The notes: generated by a model not told the origin, from the letters alone. Counted from the first letter of the stretch, positions 1 through 8,690 are shown. The stretch is 13,242 nucleotides of DNA from Irineochytrium annulatum (GCA_027600665.1 JADGJL010000827.1:1-13242), one strand, 5' to 3'. Numbers and translations are program-made.

Positions 1-488
1 CAGTGCGCCTTGCAATCGGCGCTAACCAAGTATGTTTGGTTAATAACAGTAGAGGTAACAAACGCAGTCGCTCAGCCAGGGTGACGATACCTCTCCCGGA
101 GAAGAGGCGCTTCCCTTGTCGGGACGGTCTGTACCTTCCTGGGATTGAAACGTGACTCGGCCTCATACTTGCTCTTCGCCAGCGAATGGGAATATGAGGT
201 TGGTCTGTCGCTCGGAGCACAGTGGCTCCCCAGCCAGAATGGTCCCGCAGAGGTCCCTGGAAAGCTGGATCGGCTTTTCCAAGCCACTTTGGTCATACAG
301 CATCCAGTCAGTCCACTAGGTGTAGCCTCTCTGACTATCACGATTGACGGCGAGATTGTCCTCCCCCGTTAGTACTTTTTAAGGTCAACGGACGACTATT
401 AGTTTTTTCAGAGCGCGTCCTGTCGCGTCGTCGGTGTCGTAGCCTCCAAAACTCCACAGCTAGAACAGGTAAACCTACCTTAATTATA

Positions 489-543
489 GTGAGCATCTTC
501 TTTTTCTTTTTTGGTGAGCATGTCCTTTTTTTTTAATTGTGAG
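489..543. repeat. T-rich imperfect 25-bp periodic repeat (left)
   Basis: GTGAG recurs at 489, 514 and 539, exactly 25 bases apart. The first two extend to GTGAGCAT and are each followed by a pyrimidine/T-rich run. This looks like two and a fraction decayed units of a T-rich minisatellite. An AT-rich block (TATAAATACTATTTTATTTA) follows at about 568-587. Confidence 0.6.
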
Positions 544-1996
544 TCAAGGGGGGACCTTATTGTCGTATATAAATACTATTTTATTTATAATTAACCCAGA
601 GCCGACCGAGCACTAAACTGGGCGACAAGCACGGTGTTACACGTCGTGTGTGCGTACTGAGGCACACTGCAAGACCATTGCGGAAGGGTCGCTACTCCAA
701 CCCGGTAGAAGATCTACGTCGTCGGAGATACAGGGTAAGTCCATATATGGTTCCCAAGCGAGGCGTACGCGTCGCAAGGTAAGAGCGCATAGCGCGGGTG
801 TCAGATGGCAGGCGGGCGTGAGCTCATTGAATTAATGGTGAATGAGTATATAACATTAAACGTCTATGCTAGCAATGTAGTGTCCGTACTCCAGTGCTGG
901 CGCGTCGTAGGTCTAGAACTCGTCACCTGGTGCTGTTCAAAGTTCAACGTCGCCTACTCACTCTAACAGTCAACGTATCCTGGCTCCGGAGGGCTCATTA
1001 TCTGCGTGCTCCGACTGGTTCTTCTCTTGGCTCGAGTCTGGTCCAGCTGCCACACGTCGGGATTATATCCCTTTCGCCGGTGGTTTCACAGTTTTACCCA
1101 GGGCCAATACCCTCCACGGGCCTTCCTTCTTGGTGATCACTGACTGTTTGCGATCTGCGGCTAGAGGATGAGGGAACTCCCGTGCTGTTAGTCGCGCTGG
1201 GGTAGTCAGGGGACGGTAAGCACACAATGTGTGGTCAATGTGCTGTTTATTGCAGCGTAGGGTCTGGGCAATCCAGCCAGCCGTCGGACCATCATCGCGC
1301 GACGGCGGTCATCAGTTGGTTCGTTGTCAACTCAATTCGAACTCGTGCTCAACTATGTAAATCTAGTGCATCATCAGCGCCGCATTATCCCACAAAACAG
1401 TCTACCAGTACTACCAATCATAGCCGCCCTTAGCCGTGCCGGCGAGCGCGGGTAGTAAGTAGGTGGGTGTAAAATACATAGGCAGGACATAACCAACGTA
1501 CTTCGAAGATAATGGTAAGCCATTTCTAAGTCTACTAGTCATGCACCAAAAACCATTAGCTAAAGCTGTAGTGGAAAAGGTAACTGGGCGATAACTAGGA
1601 CGAGGGCTACTCACTCGTCGTCGTATGCGGGGTATGCCTTCGTAGGATTTTAGCATACCGGTCATCACTCTATGGGTTAAGTGGGTAAACATGCTTACGC
1701 GGCATGCGTGTGCTGAAATTTAAGGGGTTAACCTACTATGTTACCTTAGGTGTCACCGTAGGATGTATGTCAATCTATGGGTTTCGACAGTCCTTGCAAT
1801 TTCCAGGGTGGATTGTACCCGTCGGTTCTCGTACCTCCGATATCTCTGTTGTTATCTCCTTTTTGGCACTGGGGAGGTAAACGACTAGTTTGAGGTAATA
1901 TTTGACTTTAAATGGTGGTTCTCGCCAGCACATGGCAGAGAATGTGACGAGGCAGGGCAAGTCTGTGGCATGCCTGATGGGGTGGAGCGGACCAGG

Positions 1997-2042
1997 ATGT
2001 TGACATAGCGTCCAATAGGATGTTGGTATAGCGTCCAATAGG
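1997..2042. repeat. Two-copy 23-bp tandem repeat carrying CCAAT motifs (left)
   Basis: Two adjacent 23-base units (1997-2019 and 2020-2042) differ at two positions. Each contains GCGTCCAATAGG, placing CCAAT on the plus strand at 2012-2016 and 2035-2039. The repeat ends 95 bases upstream of tRNA-Glu. CCAAT is the known binding core of the HAP/NF-Y complex. Any regulatory role here is inference, and tRNA genes do not normally need it. Confidence 0.75.
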
Positions 2043-2137
2043 CAAGATGCAGGCAGAATTTAGAAGCTCAACTGTCTTTCTTCTCCGTTTTACATCATTA
2101 TCTTTATGACGCTCTTGTTCCATTGAAAATTGGCGTG

Positions 2138-2209
2138 TCCGCATTGGTCCAGTGGTTAGGATCCCGCTCTTTCACAGCGGTTGCGGGGGTTCGAATCCCC
2201 CATGCGGAG
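2138..2209 (+). tRNA. tRNA-Glu (anticodon UUC), left copy
   Basis: This is a 72-base intronless cloverleaf. The acceptor stem is TCCGCAT (2138-2144) pairing with ATGCGGA (2202-2208), followed by discriminator G2209. The D stem is GTCC/GGAT. The anticodon stem CCGCT/AGCGG encloses loop CTTTCAC, with anticodon TTC at 2171-2173. The T stem is GGGGG/CCCCC with loop TTCGAAT. CCA is not encoded, as is normal for a eukaryotic nuclear tRNA gene. The internal Pol III promoter is intact: A box TGGTCCAGTGG (2145-2155) and B box GGTTCGAATCC (2188-2198). TTTT at 2220-2223 is the likely terminator. UUC reads GAA and, by wobble, GAG codons. Confidence 0.97.
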
Positions 2210-2219
2210 ATTATATTCG

Positions 2220-2223
2220 TTTT
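2220..2223 (+). terminator. Pol III terminator of tRNA-Glu (left)
   Basis: A run of four T residues lies 11 bases after the discriminator base of tRNA-Glu. This is the minimal Pol III termination signal, and it is the first T run past the gene. Confidence 0.7.
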
Positions 2224-2720
2224 CCACATGTAATCTTTTATGTAACAATCTTTTGAATCGACACGCTTTCGTCTTCAAAGGCAAACACTCTATCTCCTTG
2301 CTTCCTCCATTTTACCCTCTCAGTATCGAGGTGGATATGCCACCGATCAAAAGTTTATGGCCGTGACCATTCTACATATTTTGCAAAACGTCCAACTTCA
2401 GACCCGCGGTAGTCGGACATCTTGCTACCATTTCAAAAAATCCAGCAAAAATATCTCTCCCATGAAAAACAAGTAGGCCAGTCAAGTGACGTTGAAGCTG
2501 ACATCTGTGTATTAGCAGCGTTATGGTTGCCAGCAAGCCGTCAGGCCTTTGGAAGCCTAAAGGCGATGTAGCAACAAAAAACACGCAAGGATTGAATTTA
2601 TGCAGCATCGCGAATGCACATGTTCGCCAGCCGGGTAAACGACGAGGCGGCGGGATCTGCCCCGTCAAGTGGGTCCTCGGCGTTGCTGCTGTTCGTCAAG
2701 AGGCGCCAGAAACCAAATAT

Positions 2721-2744
2721 GGAGACTCACAGGGAGACTCACAG
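2721..2744. repeat. 12-bp perfect tandem duplication (left)
   Basis: GGAGACTCACAG occurs twice in direct succession (2721-2732 and 2733-2744), followed by GG. It keeps an open plus-strand frame (2523-2921) intact because 12 is a multiple of three. That frame resembles no protein family I know. Confidence 0.8.
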
Positions 2745-2925
2745 GGCTTGCAGCATCCACTCGAGGCGACCGCGCATAACATTAGTGGCGGATCTGTTGG
2801 CCATTGCCCGGGCTTGACAGAACGTCGACGCCGTCTCATAGAATTTTGTATCAGCCAGCGATTGCAAAGTAAAGGAATAACGCGTCCTGAAGCCGCATCC
2901 TCGTCCCGGGGTGACTATTAGCTAG

Positions 2926-2979
2926 AGGCTGGTACGGAGAAGTAAAAGGACAAGAAAAGACTCACAAGCATACCAGCCT
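2926..2979. repeat. Inverted repeat past the MSF1 3' end (left mirror)
   Basis: Mirror of the 9-bp stem at 10264-10317, with arms 2926-2934 and 2971-2979. Confidence 0.5.
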
Positions 2980-3061
2980 TGAAGAGAAACAAATTTTCAA
3001 CGATTTTCTCGTGTGCCAACGAGTAACAAAATCTGTTAGAGCACTTGTTCAAGTTATCCAC

Positions 3062-3067
3062 TTTATT
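3062..3067 (-). promoter_or_regulatory. Candidate poly(A) signal of MSF1 (left mirror)
   Basis: AATAAA on the minus strand (TTTATT on the plus strand), mirror of 10176-10181. Confidence 0.4.
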
Positions 3068-3116
3068 CTTGAGTTTCCTGGGCACATATACACCCCGTAG
3101 TCCTTTTTAATGACGA

Positions 3117-4595
3117 TCACCGCAAGTCTCCCCCCAACCTCTCCACGATCGCCTGCCTTACACCCTCCTGAATTTCATCGATCTCGTCGTTCGTGAACGT
3201 CCTGTAATTCCGGACAAGAAGAGAAGTAGGGGAGAGATGGTTTAGGGGTCGTCAACTTGGATCGCACGGGATTTGATACCCTACCTGTCCATGGATCTGT
3301 AGTTGATCCTATAACACTTGCTGACGCGCTTCGTTTTTGGGTGAACGAATGCATCAATCTATGTAAAAAGGGGGCATTATGATCTCTTCCACCGACCGTC
3401 TATATCTACTTACCAATGCAACGTCTTCCACCAAATCCCCGGCCACATCTCGCACTAGCTCGTACATATCATTATCATGATACCCCTCCACCGGAATCCA
3501 AAACGACACATCCTTGTAGCACGCCGGATACTTGCTGTAAGGCTGGAACCTGAGCGTACCCAGGTCCCCTGACTTAAACTGACTCAGGAACCTAGGATCC
3601 TCGCTCCAAAACAGTCGGATGTCAGGTATGTCGAACATCTTCATGGCGAGCCGCTCGAGCCCGAAGCCGAACGCCCACCCCACGCGATCGTTGTTGCCCG
3701 TCTCATCCAAAATCGCTTGCTGGATCACACCACACCCGCAGAGCTCGAGCCACTTCCCCATGTAGAGCACCTCAAGCTCCCATGAGGGGCCCGTGAAGGG
3801 AAAATATCCCTCGATCCACCTCATCTTCAACGGCTCGCCATTCTCCCCGGCCTTCGATCCCGCCCCAAACAACTCCACCACCATCCCCTCCATCGTCCTC
3901 TTCATATGCTGGGCGACCATCATCGCCTCCTCCTTGCCATGCGCATTCTGCACCGAATTTGTCCCTCCTGGTTCCGCCGCCTCATCCGTGATATCCACCC
4001 CCGCAGGCCGCTCTGGAATCCTGTCCACTTCCACCTCCTCCTCCAGCTTCGCGCGCTCAAAAGTCCGTATGCCCTCCATTTGATGGAAGACGGGGTAATG
4101 GCTCACGTCCACCTCGTCCCGCCGATACACGTCCGCCGTGACCAAATGCCCCACCGGCTGCGGACGCAACCGCAGCACGTCCCTCTGATGCGCGGACGTG
4201 TGCGTTCGGAGCACATGCGTGGCGTTGACGTAGTACGTGTCCGTCGGCGCTCGCGACGGGTGTGAGGTCGGGATGAGGAGATCGTCGAAGTTGGCGGTGG
4301 TGGTGACGACGGGCGGCAGGGAGTCTGAGAGGGCGTACTTCGAGTTTAGGCGTTGAAAGTAGGCCTCGATACGGCGCTTGATGATGTTGAGCGGGTGGTT
4401 CGGGACGCGATGCAGCCCGCGCGGGATTTTGGCCAGGATCGACGGTGGGACGTTGGTGCAGGCGTCGCGCGGATACTGGACGCCGAGGATCGAGATCGAA
4501 GTCGACGCGCCCGCGGACGCCGGGGGAGTGTGGACCTCGCGCCATGGCGACCTCAGTGACGCCGATGCCAGCCGACGCATGGTGGAAGTTGACAT
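3117..4595 (-). CDS. MSF1: Mitochondrial phenylalanyl-tRNA synthetase, complete (left copy)
   Basis: This is the mirror copy on the minus strand. Exons in transcript order are 3414-4595, 3285-3358 and 3117-3201, with the stop at 3117-3119. The predicted 446-residue product, introns and presequence match the right copy. Unlike the PSP1 copies it is complete, because it lies well away from the axis. Two identical full genes in opposite orientation would imply a duplicated single-copy housekeeping gene, which is unusual and fits an artefactual palindrome better. Confidence 0.94.
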
Positions 4596-4620
4596 TTCGA
4601 GGCACTCATTTCTCCTGCAT
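4553..4620 (-). promoter_or_regulatory. Two upstream ORFs in the MSF1 leader (left mirror)
   Basis: This is the mirror of the right-arm arrangement. The four-residue frame is at 4606-4620 and the overlapping 18-residue frame at 4553-4609, both on the minus strand. Confidence 0.4.
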
Positions 4621-4947
4621 GACGAAAAGGGAAGCAACTGTCAAGTTCCATATCGACGTAAGAATCAGCTGATGTTTATTTTTTTTTACTGGCTCTTTCT
4701 TCTTTTCTTTTCTAAAACTCTACTCTCCCGATGTTATAAACTCCCATATCCCTTCTTGTGTAATTTTGATGCAGATGAAAAACGAGAAAAACAACCGACG
4801 GGCCCTTTTAAGCGTCCTCAGCCCGACCGACGACACTAAACAACGGTCCTCTCCTTTTGTAAAACAAACAACAAACTCAGACTTCTTGATATGTGAGGGT
4901 AGGGTAGGCAGGGTATCCGAAACGAATCATTTCAAATCAAATGAGTT
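4596..4947 (-). promoter_or_regulatory. PSP1-MSF1 intergenic region (left mirror)
   Basis: This is the mirror of 8296-8647. On the plus strand the A tract appears as a T tract around 4676-4687. It holds the same candidate TATA-like element and leader, read on the minus strand. Confidence 0.6.
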
Positions 4948-6621
4948 CTATCGAATCAGTTTGGCAGGGTTCACTGCGCACATCCATATTCGAGTTTTGT
5001 ACAGTTTAAACAAATCTGCCGTGAAAGGAACGATCAGTACGGAGGGCTAAATGCTACGACATTCTCACCTCTAACAAGCTCCCTGAAATCAATTCTACGA
5101 TCGGCAACGAAGTAAAACGTAAGCTTGCGCCGATCCCTGTAACCGTCGTTAGATGAGCAACGGATTAAATTAGCGACTTTAACGCTAACCATTGATATTC
5201 GGCGTCAACAACCTCCATCGGAAGCTTCTTTTGTCTAATCTTTGTTTGGCATACTAAGGTAAATGAAAGTATCAGATACGATTCAACGACACCATAGATC
5301 GAAAATACAAACCTCCCATGGCCTTTGCTTCATCCTGGCTTTTTGAAACCAACATCGGGATCTCGCTCTGCTGCGCAAGCCTGTAGATCCTCTTCGGGTG
5401 CACTTCCTTATTCAAAAAATGCGAGTCCAACATCGCGTCCCCATGCTGGTTTTGGAACAGCTGCAGCTGCGCCGTGTTCCCGATTGCATCATTAATGACC
5501 TTCCCCAAATCTTTACCCCGATCCGCCTCAACGATGACCAAATCCCCCGTCTTGATGACCTGCCCGACGCTCTCCGAGACGAAAAAGAAGTCGATCCGGC
5601 CGGCCTTAAATTCGACGACGTACAACGGCCAAGGGTGAGGGTAGGACTGCATCTGGAGATTCTTGCCGGCCTCGACCCACGCGCGCGTGCGGTGCTCCGT
5701 GTTCTCAAAGTAGTCATCGATCTCATCGAAGAGGTGGGCGCCGTCGTGGGCGTCCTCCATGTAAAGGGAGTCCATGTTGTTGTCGCCCATGAAGCGGCCT
5801 CCCAGGAGCGGGGGGCCCGCAAGGGAGTGACGCCTTCGGTTCGAGTCGAAGGGAAAGTCATTGTCCGAGTTACTTCATAATTTACATTAGAAAGTCGATC
5901 ATCAACAATATTACAACGGTGTTTACCTGTTAAGCAGCTGCTGCGAGTAATCGTTATAGAGATTCGGCGCGTGCGAGAAACGCCTTTGTTGCCTGTACCT
6001 CTCCAGCCGATCGGGGGACGGCCCGCCGTTGTGACCCCCGTCAGATCCGCCATCGTTGTCGCGCGCACCGCTGCCACCGCCCGCGCCGCTATCCCCCCAC
6101 ACGCCAGCGGCGAAGCCCGGCTGAGTTGACGCGCGACGATGGCCGAGAAGCGACGGCTCGCCCTGGCGGTCCCCGTGCGCGTTCGACCAGATCGAGTTCA
6201 GATCCGAATACGACTCCCGCTTCGGCGTGCCTCCTCCACCGCCGCCGCCGTGACCGCCGGATCCGCTGCCGTCCATAAGGTAACTGTCCTGCCCTCCCGA
6301 CAGGAATCCGTAGATAGCGGACGAAGACTTCGATCGGCTCCGCGCTTTCGGCAAAGAGTAATCCGCGTAATCGTCCTCGTCGTCCCCGCCCCTCAACGGC
6401 TCCTGCTGCGCCATACGGGCAAACCCGGAGCCGCCCGATCCGGCACCGCCGCCACCGCCGCCACTATTGGAGGGGCCTGGCCGCCCCTGCTCTTGGTCGG
6501 ACCCGGCACCGCCCTCGCCGAGGGAGAACGAAAAGCTCCTGTACTGCCTGTTCTGAGGCGTCTCGGGCCCCAGGAACGCGGGCGCCTTCGCGATCGACGC
6601 AATACCCGACCCACCGCCAGC
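4948..6621 (-). CDS. PSP1: PSP1 C-terminal-domain protein, 5' truncated at palindrome centre (left copy)
   Basis: This is the mirror copy. Exons on the minus strand in transcript order are 5927-6621, 5313-5872, 5190-5253, 5069-5136 and 4948-5015, with the stop codon at 4948-4950. Splice sites, branch sites and the predicted 484-residue partial product match the right-arm copy with no difference seen. It begins at the axis with the same Ala codon, so the two copies run divergently from the centre with no promoter or start codon between them. Neither could make a normal protein as shown. It probably represents the same physical locus as the right copy. Confidence 0.9.
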
Positions 6622-6633
6622 GCTGGCGGTGGG
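6610..6633. other. Palindrome centre / inversion junction
   Basis: The axis falls at ...CCGCCAGC|GCTGGCGG..., inside GC-rich, glycine-codon-rich sequence of the PSP1 gene. On the right arm the first complete codon after the axis is GCT (Ala) at 6622, and the reading frame stays open through the axis into antisense sequence. No target-site duplication, terminal repeat, adapter-like sequence or telomere repeat is visible at the junction. Short local symmetry here follows automatically from the arm symmetry, so it does not prove a natural hairpin seed. Confidence 0.9.
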
Positions 6634-8295
6634 TCGGGTATTGCGTCGATCGCGAAGGCGCCCGCGTTCCTGGGGCCCGAGACGCCTCAGAACAGGCAGT
6701 ACAGGAGCTTTTCGTTCTCCCTCGGCGAGGGCGGTGCCGGGTCCGACCAAGAGCAGGGGCGGCCAGGCCCCTCCAATAGTGGCGGCGGTGGCGGCGGTGC
6801 CGGATCGGGCGGCTCCGGGTTTGCCCGTATGGCGCAGCAGGAGCCGTTGAGGGGCGGGGACGACGAGGACGATTACGCGGATTACTCTTTGCCGAAAGCG
6901 CGGAGCCGATCGAAGTCTTCGTCCGCTATCTACGGATTCCTGTCGGGAGGGCAGGACAGTTACCTTATGGACGGCAGCGGATCCGGCGGTCACGGCGGCG
7001 GCGGTGGAGGAGGCACGCCGAAGCGGGAGTCGTATTCGGATCTGAACTCGATCTGGTCGAACGCGCACGGGGACCGCCAGGGCGAGCCGTCGCTTCTCGG
7101 CCATCGTCGCGCGTCAACTCAGCCGGGCTTCGCCGCTGGCGTGTGGGGGGATAGCGGCGCGGGCGGTGGCAGCGGTGCGCGCGACAACGATGGCGGATCT
7201 GACGGGGGTCACAACGGCGGGCCGTCCCCCGATCGGCTGGAGAGGTACAGGCAACAAAGGCGTTTCTCGCACGCGCCGAATCTCTATAACGATTACTCGC
7301 AGCAGCTGCTTAACAGGTAAACACCGTTGTAATATTGTTGATGATCGACTTTCTAATGTAAATTATGAAGTAACTCGGACAATGACTTTCCCTTCGACTC
7401 GAACCGAAGGCGTCACTCCCTTGCGGGCCCCCCGCTCCTGGGAGGCCGCTTCATGGGCGACAACAACATGGACTCCCTTTACATGGAGGACGCCCACGAC
7501 GGCGCCCACCTCTTCGATGAGATCGATGACTACTTTGAGAACACGGAGCACCGCACGCGCGCGTGGGTCGAGGCCGGCAAGAATCTCCAGATGCAGTCCT
7601 ACCCTCACCCTTGGCCGTTGTACGTCGTCGAATTTAAGGCCGGCCGGATCGACTTCTTTTTCGTCTCGGAGAGCGTCGGGCAGGTCATCAAGACGGGGGA
7701 TTTGGTCATCGTTGAGGCGGATCGGGGTAAAGATTTGGGGAAGGTCATTAATGATGCAATCGGGAACACGGCGCAGCTGCAGCTGTTCCAAAACCAGCAT
7801 GGGGACGCGATGTTGGACTCGCATTTTTTGAATAAGGAAGTGCACCCGAAGAGGATCTACAGGCTTGCGCAGCAGAGCGAGATCCCGATGTTGGTTTCAA
7901 AAAGCCAGGATGAAGCAAAGGCCATGGGAGGTTTGTATTTTCGATCTATGGTGTCGTTGAATCGTATCTGATACTTTCATTTACCTTAGTATGCCAAACA
8001 AAGATTAGACAAAAGAAGCTTCCGATGGAGGTTGTTGACGCCGAATATCAATGGTTAGCGTTAAAGTCGCTAATTTAATCCGTTGCTCATCTAACGACGG
8101 TTACAGGGATCGGCGCAAGCTTACGTTTTACTTCGTTGCCGATCGTAGAATTGATTTCAGGGAGCTTGTTAGAGGTGAGAATGTCGTAGCATTTAGCCCT
8201 CCGTACTGATCGTTCCTTTCACGGCAGATTTGTTTAAACTGTACAAAACTCGAATATGGATGTGCGCAGTGAACCCTGCCAAACTGATTCGATAG
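6622..8295 (+). CDS. PSP1: PSP1 C-terminal-domain protein, 5' truncated at palindrome centre (right copy)
   Basis: This is a five-exon gene: exons 6622-7316, 7371-7930, 7990-8053, 8107-8174 and 8228-8295 (stop TAG). Joined, they give 484 residues without a start. All four introns are GT-AG (54, 59, 53 and 53 bases), with branch sites CTAAT 7353, CTGAT 7968, CTAAC 8091 and CTGAT 8206. Phases agree at every junction. Residues 1-300 are low complexity, with Gly-rich runs, an acidic GGDDEDDYADY patch and Arg/Ser segments. From about residue 316 (YVVEFKAGRIDFFF) to the C-terminus is the PSP1 domain, with IKTGDLVIVEADRGKDLGKV, QKKLPMEVVDAEYQW, DRRKLTFYFVADRRIDFREL and LFKLYKTRIWM. The domain is shared with bacterial RicT/YaaT. 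Yeast Psp1 is known as a dosage suppressor of DNA polymerase alpha mutants, and its molecular role is unclear. The missing 5' end is cut by the palindrome axis, not by a stop. The family call is firm; orthology to yeast PSP1 is inferred. Confidence 0.92.
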
Positions 8296-8647
8296 AACTC
8301 ATTTGATTTGAAATGATTCGTTTCGGATACCCTGCCTACCCTACCCTCACATATCAAGAAGTCTGAGTTTGTTGTTTGTTTTACAAAAGGAGAGGACCGT
8401 TGTTTAGTGTCGTCGGTCGGGCTGAGGACGCTTAAAAGGGCCCGTCGGTTGTTTTTCTCGTTTTTCATCTGCATCAAAATTACACAAGAAGGGATATGGG
8501 AGTTTATAACATCGGGAGAGTAGAGTTTTAGAAAAGAAAAGAAGAAAGAGCCAGTAAAAAAAAATAAACATCAGCTGATTCTTACGTCGATATGGAACTT
8601 GACAGTTGCTTCCCTTTTCGTCATGCAGGAGAAATGAGTGCCTCGAA
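8296..8647 (+). promoter_or_regulatory. PSP1-MSF1 intergenic region: PSP1 3' end and MSF1 promoter/leader (right)
   Basis: These 352 bases follow the PSP1 stop and precede the synthetase start, so they must hold the PSP1 3' UTR and the MSF1 promoter and leader. The stretch is more AT-rich than the flanking exons. A TTATAA element lies at 8504-8509, about 140 bases before the start. A purine-rich run with an A tract spans 8530-8568, including AATAAA at 8563-8568. CAGCTG occurs at about 8572-8577. No long coding frame is convincing. Element roles are inferred from position only. Confidence 0.6.
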
Positions 8648-8690
8648 ATGTCAACTTCCACCATGCGTCGGCTGGCATCGGCGTCACTGA
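8623..8690 (+). promoter_or_regulatory. Two upstream ORFs in the MSF1 leader (right)
   Basis: Two ATG codons lie just upstream of the synthetase start. The ATG at 8623 opens a four-residue frame (MQEK, stop ending at 8637). The ATG at 8634 opens an 18-residue frame that ends at 8690. That second frame runs across both candidate synthetase start codons (8648 and 8663) in another frame. If transcription begins upstream of 8623, these would reduce initiation at the main start. If it begins downstream, or if a 5' UTR intron removes them, they have no effect. The AG at 8627-8628 would remove only the first. Function is inferred. Confidence 0.4.

Larger units (their letters stand above)
1..2137. 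other. Gene-poor outer flank (left)
   Basis: The stretch has only short open frames (all under 95 codons) on either strand, none resembling a family I recognise and none with a convincing splice chain. Base composition is nearer balanced than in the two protein genes. Visible structure includes a 7-bp hairpin at the edge (TAACCAA 23-29 with TTGGTTA 36-42), the T-rich 25-bp repeat (489-543), an AT-rich block near 568-594 and the CCAAT tandem repeat (1997-2042). I saw no transposase or reverse transcriptase motif, LTR pair or telomere repeat. Decayed mobile sequence or plain intergenic DNA are both possible. Confidence 0.6.
2224..3116. other. Region between tRNA-Glu and MSF1 3' end (left)
   Basis: No gene can be called with confidence here. 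The longest frame is 2523-2921 on the plus strand (132 residues, ATG start), convergent with the synthetase. It is Arg/Ser/Gly-mixed, contains GDSQGDSQG from the 12-bp duplication, and has no domain I recognise. A 98-codon frame overlaps part of it on the other strand (2372-2668), so neither is favoured. The 3' UTR of MSF1 and the 9-bp stem occupy the end nearest the synthetase. Confidence 0.55.

Noticed and set aside
489..543. CRISPR-like array from the evenly spaced GTGAG motif
   Set aside because: The shared motif is only 5-8 bases, there are about two units, the spacers are low-complexity T runs, and the host is eukaryotic.
6610..6633. Short GC-rich palindrome at the axis as a natural hairpin seed for the inversion
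   Set aside because: Any perfect palindrome has a self-complementary centre, so this local symmetry carries no independent evidence. Only sequence beyond the true breakpoint could show a pre-existing inverted repeat.
7363..7845. 160-codon antisense frame over PSP1 exon 2 (and its mirror)
   Set aside because: It lies antisense to a well-supported PSP1-domain exon, and its Val/Asp/Leu-rich translation is the expected by-product of that codon use.
7931..7971. Reading PSP1 exon 2 through to the stop near 7971
   Set aside because: Splicing GTTTGT at 7931 to the AG at 7988-7989 joins directly to the conserved VCQTKIRQKKLPMEVVDAEY segment in phase, so the read-through tail is intronic.
8606..8647. 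Upstream extension of MSF1 to a TTG codon at 8606
   Set aside because: TTG is not a usual nuclear start in fungi. The ATG at 8648 gives a normal presequence and family-typical length.
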